DNA from: Polyangia bacterium
Lineage (GTDB): Bacteria > Myxococcota_A > Polyangia > Polyangiales > Polyangiaceae
Length of the DNA: 5,480 nt
Reading direction: 5' to 3'
Assembly (NCBI GenBank): GCA_030430975.1
Contig: JAUIKB010000448.1
Span: 1 to 5,480 of the forward strand
Within the stretch, counting starts at the first letter, position 1; the number at the start of each line of letters is the position of its first letter. The notes below the pieces were generated by a model, which was not told where the DNA came from, ran no database searches, and was given only the letters and a program-made list of their open reading frames with translations. A program made the translations under genes and the position numbers. Of the stretch, positions 1 through 3,274 are shown piece after piece.

Positions 1-524
1 CAGGTCCCGTCCCGACACACCTGTGACCCCGGACACGTGGAGCTGTATTTGCAAGGCACGCCTTCGCCTAGCGATCCGCCGTTCGGCAGCCTGCCGTTCT
101 CGTCCAGCTCGCTGAGCTCAGCGCAGGTCCCGCTCACGCACAGCTGATCAGCCACGCAATCACGCTCGGTTTGGCAGGCGTCGCGGCATCCACCATCGAC
201 ACCGCAAATCTGTTCGCCAGGGCACTCGCTGTTGTACGCGCACTTCACCTCGTCTTCGAGCTGACACACGTTGGTCGGCTTGTCCCCGATCACGCAACGC
301 AAGTCGGTGGCGCTGGACGACTCGCAGTCTTTCGATGTGTTGCACTCGACGTGACAGCGTTGAAACGCGCATACCAAGTTGTCCGCGCAGTCGGACGATA
401 TGACGCACCCCTCGGAGAGACGCGCCGCGCGAATCTTCTCATCCGAAGCGTCGTCCGAACACGCGACCCCCAGCAGCGTCACCCCCAGCACCCACCGTCC
501 CATTACCCGTCCATACGAAAGCAT
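1..524 (-). CDS. Cysteine-rich tandem-module lipoprotein, partial (3' end outside window)
   Basis: Reading leftwards from ATG 524-522, the frame stays open for 174 codons to the window edge, so the C-terminus is missing. The N-terminus has Arg6 and Arg10, a hydrophobic stretch and a lipobox LLGVAC, giving a predicted lipidated Cys22 followed by Ser, which suggests an outer-membrane lipoprotein. After it come 19 more cysteines in regular modules of C-x5-C-x5-C-x4/5-C: Cys40/46/52/57, 61/67/77/87 (second half expanded), 95/101/107/113, 117/123/129/134 and 158/164/170. Modules 1-2 and 3-4 are separated by only three residues, so they look like paired eight-cysteine units. Such small disulfide-rich repeats are frequent in myxobacterial surface proteins; no ligand or enzymatic role can be read from them. 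An internal ATG at 503-501 (Met8) leaves a shorter but usable signal peptide, and neither start has a strong Shine-Dalgarno. Transcribed divergently from the gene at 722. The frame and cysteine spacing are seen directly; function is unknown. Confidence 0.8.
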   Translation of the reverse strand, partial: MLSYGRVMGRWVLGVTLLGVACSDDASDEKIRAARLSEGCVISSDCADNLVCAFQRCHVECNTSKDCESSSATDLRCVIGDKPTNVCQLEDEVKCAYNSECPGEQICGVDGGCRDACQTERDCVADQLCVSGTCAELSELDENGRLPNGGSLGEGVPCKYSSTCPGSQVCRDGT

Positions 525-616
525 GCCACCAGTCTACCCGATCACACCCCACACCCAAAGCGCTGCGCTTGCTCGCGCCTCATTAATTACTTCTGGGTAA
601 TGTACAGCAGCCACAA

Positions 617-636
617 TGTGACGACTAGTCGTCACA
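617..636. promoter_or_regulatory. Perfect 20-bp palindrome, candidate operator
   Basis: TGTGACGACTAGTCGTCACA is identical to its own reverse complement over all 20 bases. A 10-bp perfect dyad with no spacer, placed between divergent genes, suits a homodimeric repressor or activator. The regulator family cannot be named. It is not a standard CRP/FNR site, because the TGTGA/TCACA ends are 10 bp apart, not the usual 6. It lies about 93 bp from the minus-strand ATG and about 86 bp from the plus-strand start. Confidence 0.55.
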
Positions 637-637
637 C

Positions 638-656
638 CGACGACGAGCCGTCGTCG
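638..656. promoter_or_regulatory. Second dyad sharing the GACGAC/GTCGTC arms
   Basis: CGACGACG (638-645) and CGTCGTCG (649-656) form a perfect 8-bp inverted repeat around AGC. Its GACGAC...GTCGTC arms are also the core of the palindrome at 617-636, though with a 5-bp instead of a 2-bp gap. The two centres are about 20.5 bp apart, near two helical turns, so two dimers could sit on one face of the DNA. The difference in arm spacing weakens the case for one protein binding both in the same way. Confidence 0.4.
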
Positions 657-721
657 ACGTGACCCACGACGTGCTATTCGCCCCCCGTTTTCGTAGGCAT
701 GCGACTTGCAAATGGCCGGCA

Positions 722-1150
722 ATGATGCCCGACAACCCAACACCATCGCGACGCCAACGTGTCCGTCGACGGGAACTCTCGGTGGGAATGCTCCTGCTCG
801 CTGCTCTGCTCGCCTGCAATAGCAAAGGCAAGACCAAGGACGACCCGATCGTGATGGACCTCGCCGAGGTGATAGCCAAGACTAAATCCGAGAAGCTCCT
901 GCAGCGCTGGGTCAAGGTAACTGGAGAGGTGAATGTCGGCCACAATGGCGACGGCTCGGCGGATCCGATGCTGTGTGACCCGAAACGCGGAAGCAGCTAC
1001 TCACGGAGCGATCAGTGCGCCCAGTGCCGTCCCCACTCTCTGAGCGATCGCCTCGCCCGGAGTGACGGCGCCCGGATGACGTTGCTCTGCATGCCACTTC
1101 GCTACGGCAACGGCGCCGTCGGACTGACGAAGTGCGAACAAGTGCAGTAG
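722..1150 (+). CDS. Small lipoprotein, possible OB-fold (tRNA_anti-like)
   Basis: From ATG 722 this encodes 142 residues. A basic n-region (several Arg between residues 10 and 17) leads into a hydrophobic run ending in the lipobox LLAC, so Cys32 is the predicted lipid anchor. The two arginine groups (SRRQRV, RRELSV) loosely resemble a twin-arginine signal, but this is weak. The mature part, with DLAEVI near residues 46-51, WVKVTGEV at 63-70 and an ending of type G-x-V-x-L-x-x-C, resembles the small OB-fold 'tRNA_anti-like' lipoproteins, where a strand of type K-V-x-V-T-G-x-V begins the barrel. I assign that family from memory of the pattern, with modest confidence. The frame is also open back to GTG 659, but that start would put a long non-signal extension before the basic region and overlap the dyads. 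ATG 725 is equally possible; ATG 788 would remove all positive charge from the signal. The next gene starts 27 bp downstream, suggesting co-transcription. Function unknown. Confidence 0.75.
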   Translation: MMPDNPTPSRRQRVRRRELSVGMLLLAALLACNSKGKTKDDPIVMDLAEVIAKTKSEKLLQRWVKVTGEVNVGHNGDGSADPMLCDPKRGSSYSRSDQCAQCRPHSLSDRLARSDGARMTLLCMPLRYGNGAVGLTKCEQVQ

Positions 1151-1177
1151 CTCCCCGCGTTGCGCTAGGCTGAGGAA

Positions 1178-2344
1178 ATGGCAGCGCGCCCCCTCGCACT
1201 GATCGGCCTTATGCTGGGCGGAATAGCAGCCGGCGGGGGAGCCTGTACTGCGCCCACCGCCGCCAGTTGCGGGGATCGCTTCTGTCCGTCCCGGACGTCA
1301 TGCGCCGACGACGGCAAGTGCGTGGTCGACATCGGCGCGTGCTCGAAGTTCGAGGACGGTTCCGAGTGCCGTCGCAGCGACGGCACCCGCGGCGCATGCC
1401 TGACCGGCTCTTGCCAAGACAGCGGACAGGCCGGCTCGACGAGCGGAGGGTCCGGTGGCGCGAGCGGCGGAACAGCAGGGTCAGCGAGCGGCGGTACGAC
1501 CGGAGGCTCCGCAGGAGTCGGCGCGGCTGGCGGCGCGACCGGAGGCTCCGCGGGAGTCGGTGCGACCGGAGGCTCCGCAGGACTGGGCGCTACGGGCGGC
1601 GTGGGCGGAACTGCCGGGACGGCAGGAAGCGGCGGCTCAACGTCCACCGCGTGTGATTCTGCCGTGGACGGCGCCAGCTGTGTGCTGCCGTCGAGCGCCA
1701 CCGGCATGTGCTCATCGGGCACCTGCAGGACAGTCACGACGTTCTCAGGCGCGATCGGACGCGCGGATGCACCCGTTGGCGTGAACGGAGCCCTCGTAGC
1801 GCTCCGGAACCATCCCGGAGCGCCCGCCACGAGCTCTGGAGCGAACGGTGCGTACCAAATCAGCGTACCGAGCATCGCTGACGTGTCGCTACGGATCGCC
1901 AAGTCCGGGTTCGTCCCGTCGGTCACCGCACCGATCGACGTGGCGACCTATGGCGCCGTCACGTCGGCCCTACCGATCGCCGCGGTCAACTACTGGCTTG
2001 GCTTTCACTCCGCCGCTGGCGTGACGCGCGACACGACGAAGGGCTCGATCGTCCTGGTTCTCGATACAAAGCTCGGCGAGACCGATCTCTCGACGGCTGG
2101 GGCCCTGACCGGGTGCGCCGGTCCGTTCTACACCGACAAGGGAGAGTCGCTTCCGGACCCTCAAGCGCTCGGACTGCTCCGCGGAACGGCCATTTGGCTC
2201 AACTGTGCTCCCGGTACCTACACGCTGACCGCCAGCCACCCGAGCTTGGCTTGCGCTCGCACGGCACCCGTAGCGTCTCCGACGTTGCCCGTCGAAGTGA
2301 TGGCCGGCTCCAATACCTTAGCAGGCACGATCACCTGCGAGTGA
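1178..2344 (+). CDS. Modular lipoprotein: Cys modules, Gly-rich linker, two beta-sandwich domains
   Basis: Encodes 388 residues. The signal peptide (residues 1-22) ends at AGGGAC, giving a predicted lipidated Cys23. Residues 31-48 hold C-x4-C-x5-C-x5-C. Residues 54-81 hold a second module with cysteines at 55, 64, 74 and 79, and the same spacing recurs at 159, 168, 178 and 183. Between them lies a Gly/Ser/Thr/Ala linker (82-157). Residues about 187-265 look like a carboxypeptidase-regulatory-like (transthyretin-type) beta-sandwich: an opening TFSGAIG strand, then GANGAYQISVP and a following strand ending in KSGFVPS. Residues about 283-388 look like a second similar sandwich (GSIVLVLDT, then APGTYTLTA, then paired cysteines). 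The overall design suggests a surface-exposed protein with a flexible stalk, perhaps for adhesion or binding glycans or peptides; no catalytic motif is visible. The ATG at 1178 has AGG at 1167-1169 and GAGG immediately upstream, and lies 27 bp after the preceding stop. Module arrangement is seen; domain names and role are inferred. Confidence 0.88.
   Translation: MAARPLALIGLMLGGIAAGGGACTAPTAASCGDRFCPSRTSCADDGKCVVDIGACSKFEDGSECRRSDGTRGACLTGSCQDSGQAGSTSGGSGGASGGTAGSASGGTTGGSAGVGAAGGATGGSAGVGATGGSAGLGATGGVGGTAGTAGSGGSTSTACDSAVDGASCVLPSSATGMCSSGTCRTVTTFSGAIGRADAPVGVNGALVALRNHPGAPATSSGANGAYQISVPSIADVSLRIAKSGFVPSVTAPIDVATYGAVTSALPIAAVNYWLGFHSAAGVTRDTTKGSIVLVLDTKLGETDLSTAGALTGCAGPFYTDKGESLPDPQALGLLRGTAIWLNCAPGTYTLTASHPSLACARTAPVASPTLPVEVMAGSNTLAGTITCE
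1337..1732 (+). repeat. Duplicated 28-residue four-cysteine module flanking the linker
   Basis: The coding segments 1337-1420 (residues 54-81) and 1649-1732 (residues 158-185) encode modules of equal length. Both begin Ala-Cys, share C-x8-C-x9-C-x4-C, and share Asp-Gly at module positions 7-8 and Gly at positions 19 and 24. The rest has diverged, so the duplication is old or the constraint is structural. The linker sits between the two copies. Confidence 0.75.
1498..1578 (+). repeat. Three copies of a 15-bp repeat in the Gly-rich linker
   Basis: GACCGGAGGCTCCGC occurs exactly at 1498-1512, 1537-1551 and 1564-1578, with copy starts 39 and 27 bp apart, so the reading frame is kept. It encodes the recurring T-G-G-S-A part of the linker. 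The first two copies stay alike for about ten more bases with one mismatch. The pattern fits linker growth by in-frame slippage or unequal crossing-over, so length may differ between strains. Confidence 0.75.
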
Positions 2345-2422
2345 GTAACGTCCGGCAGTACAGCGTATGTCCTGGTTCCATCCAGGCCGTCAGTTCCAGC
2401 GATCTGATATAGGCTCCCGGCC

Positions 2423-2830
2423 ATGAGCGATTCTCCCGGCAACCAGTCGGACGCAGTCACTGACGGCATCCGTGTTCAAGTGGAAAGCCAGTATGTCGCG
2501 AAACAATCGCGGCCGGACCTGGGACGGTATGTCTTTGCCTACCATGTGCGGATCAGTAACGAGTCGTGCGAGGAGCGCGTTCAGCTGAAATCTCGGCACT
2601 GGATCATCGAAGATCAGATGGGCGAGATCGAAGACGTCAAAGGTCCGGGCGTTGTTGGCGAACAGCCGGCTTTGGCAAAGGGCGCGTCGTTTGAGTACAC
2701 GAGCGGCGCCGTACTCCCCACGCCACGGGGCTCGATGCGCGGCACGTATTTCTTTGAACGCGCCGACGGCTCGGCACTCCCTGTCGCCATCGGACAGTTC
2801 GAGCTCGCCATGCCGTTTTCGTTGAATTAG
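2423..2830 (+). CDS. apaG: ApaG family protein (DUF525)
   Basis: Encodes 135 residues, close to the roughly 125 usual for ApaG. Family hallmarks are clear: an opening strand IRVQVESQYV (16-25), then SRPDLGRYVFAYHVRISN (29-46), RHWIIEDQMG (58-67), the G-x-G-x-x-G-x-x-P motif at Gly74/Gly76/Gly79/Pro82, YTSGA (92-96), TPRGSMRGTY (100-109) and a hydrophobic C-terminal strand. ApaG is a small cytoplasmic fibronectin-III-like beta-sandwich protein. Its exact role is unsettled: it was named for linkage to apaH in enterobacteria and linked to Co2+/Mg2+ sensitivity, and the same fold occurs in some eukaryotic F-box proteins. Here apaH and rsmA/ksgA are not adjacent. There is no signal peptide, unlike every other gene in the window. 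The start at 2423 has a weak AGG at 2411-2413; the first dozen residues are not conserved in the family, so a later start is possible. It lies 78 bp after the preceding stop, so co-transcription is possible but not shown. Confidence 0.95.
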   Translation: MSDSPGNQSDAVTDGIRVQVESQYVAKQSRPDLGRYVFAYHVRISNESCEERVQLKSRHWIIEDQMGEIEDVKGPGVVGEQPALAKGASFEYTSGAVLPTPRGSMRGTYFFERADGSALPVAIGQFELAMPFSLN

Positions 2831-2954
2831 CGGAGTCGACACCATCGGCCGCCTGCGCGACGAACCCACGCTCGCTAGAGAACGCGTGACTGCGATGCCC
2901 GCAGCGGGCGCGGGCGACTGGGTCGACGCGTTCAACGACCTGACGTGCGTTTGA
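2826..2954 (+). pseudogene. Possible remnant of a coding region downstream of apaG
   Basis: After a stop at 2823-2825, one frame stays open for 42 codons to TGA 2952-2954. From 2838 on, about four fifths of its codons end in G or C, which resembles real genes here more than the surrounding spacer. The encoded text ends GDWVDAFNDLTCV and matches no family I recognise. No good start codon or Shine-Dalgarno precedes it; the first in-frame GTG and ATG would leave only about 20 residues. It may be the tail of a decayed gene or chance in GC-rich DNA. Confidence 0.2.
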
Positions 2955-3236
2955 GGCCTGAGGAAGCGGAGGGTACGGAGTCTGTCACGCGAACACCCCA
3001 GCCACCGCTGACCACGTTGCGCTGGTGCACTGTAGTTCCAAGGAGCGACCTGAGGGCGACGTGTTATCGCGCGTGCCGGGAACGTCCGGTGAACTGGTTC
3101 ACGCGTCCTCGCCGTTCACGCCAGCACGTCGCTAACCATGTGCCATATTGAGTCAAATGACTTTCGGGGCATGTGAACGAACGACCTGGTTTTCCTACCA
3201 ATTCGTGGCCAGCGTGGGATTCTAGGGCGGCACACA
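2955..3236. other. Intergenic stretch without a supported gene
   Basis: No reading frame here has a combination of start, ribosome binding site and plausible protein. A frame from GTG 2945 to 3151 encodes a 68-residue Arg/Thr-rich sequence of no recognisable type. The stretch carries several inverted repeats (see 3089-3178) and becomes less G+C-rich from about 3140, as expected upstream of a promoter. No terminator with a T tract was seen after apaG. Confidence 0.5.
3089..3178. promoter_or_regulatory. Candidate upstream activator sites for the sigma-54 promoter
   Basis: The hexamer GTGAAC occurs four times here: at 3089-3094 and, inverted, at 3097-3102 (together a perfect dyad GTGAACTGGTTCAC), inverted at 3114-3119, and direct at 3173-3178. 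The third copy shares GTTCACGC with the second, 17 bp away. A separate dyad AGTCA-AA-TGACT lies at 3151-3162, overlapping the palindrome TTGAGTCAA (3148-3156). These sit roughly 85-175 bp upstream of the predicted start site, where enhancer-binding activators of sigma-54 normally bind. Which set, if any, is bound is unknown. Confidence 0.35.
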
Positions 3237-3252
3237 TGGCACACTGATTGCA
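3237..3252 (+). promoter_or_regulatory. Sigma-54 (RpoN) -24/-12 promoter
   Basis: TGGCACACTGATTGCA fits the core consensus TGGCAC-R-N4-TTGCW at every defined position: GG at 3238-3239, GC at 3250-3251, with the required 10 bp between them. The predicted transcription start is about 12 bp past the -12 C, near 3263, leaving a leader of only about 12 nt before the ATG at 3275. Sigma-54 promoters need an ATP-driven enhancer-binding activator, and myxobacteria have many. The match is read directly; activity is inferred. Confidence 0.75.
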
Positions 3253-3272
3253 GTCCTCCGGCGCAGGAGGAC
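3253..3272 (+). promoter_or_regulatory. Inverted repeat containing the Shine-Dalgarno of the propeller gene
   Basis: GTCCTCC (3253-3259) and GGAGGAC (3266-3272) are perfectly complementary over 7 bp around a 6-nt loop. The 3' arm contains the whole ribosome binding site GGAGG (3266-3270), four bases before the ATG at 3275. In an RNA containing both arms the site would be masked. The predicted sigma-54 start (about 3263) lies in the loop, so the sigma-54 transcript would lack the 5' arm. Confidence 0.6.
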
Positions 3273-3274
3273 AC

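Larger units (their letters stand above)
525..721. promoter_or_regulatory. Divergent intergenic region with A+T-rich core
   Basis: This stretch separates the minus-strand cysteine-rich lipoprotein from the plus-strand lipoprotein at 722, so promoters for both should lie here. An A+T-rich patch at 581-604, unusual for this GC-rich sequence, includes a short inverted repeat ATTAC (586-590) / GTAAT (597-601). Two dyads follow at 617-656, then a direct repeat CGACGTG at 655-661 and 667-673. No -35/-10 pair with acceptable spacing could be assigned on either strand. Confidence 0.5.

Noticed and set aside
617..636. CRP/FNR-type site (TGTGA...TCACA)
   Set aside because: The half-sites are separated by 10 bp, not the 6 bp of a CRP site, so the resemblance of the ends is not enough.
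171..662. 163-codon open frame on the plus strand
   Set aside because: It is opposite the cysteine-rich lipoprotein, whose regular cysteine spacing and signal peptide show the minus strand is coding.
1165..1926. 253-codon Pro/Ala-rich open frame on the minus strand
   Set aside because: It is the antisense image of the Gly-rich linker and Cys modules of the plus-strand lipoprotein, which has a signal peptide, ribosome binding site and domain structure.
2371..2386. Hairpin CCTGG-N6-CCAGG as a terminator before apaG
   Set aside because: The stem is only 5 bp and no T tract follows, so termination cannot be supported.
2390..2935. 181-codon open frame on the minus strand
   Set aside because: It mostly covers apaG in antisense, and apaG is certain from its conserved motifs.
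3060..3134. 24-codon frame from GTG 3060 behind an AAGGAG
   Set aside because: The spacing from the AAGGAG to the GTG is too long and the peptide has no recognisable feature; it overlaps the inverted repeats upstream of the sigma-54 promoter.
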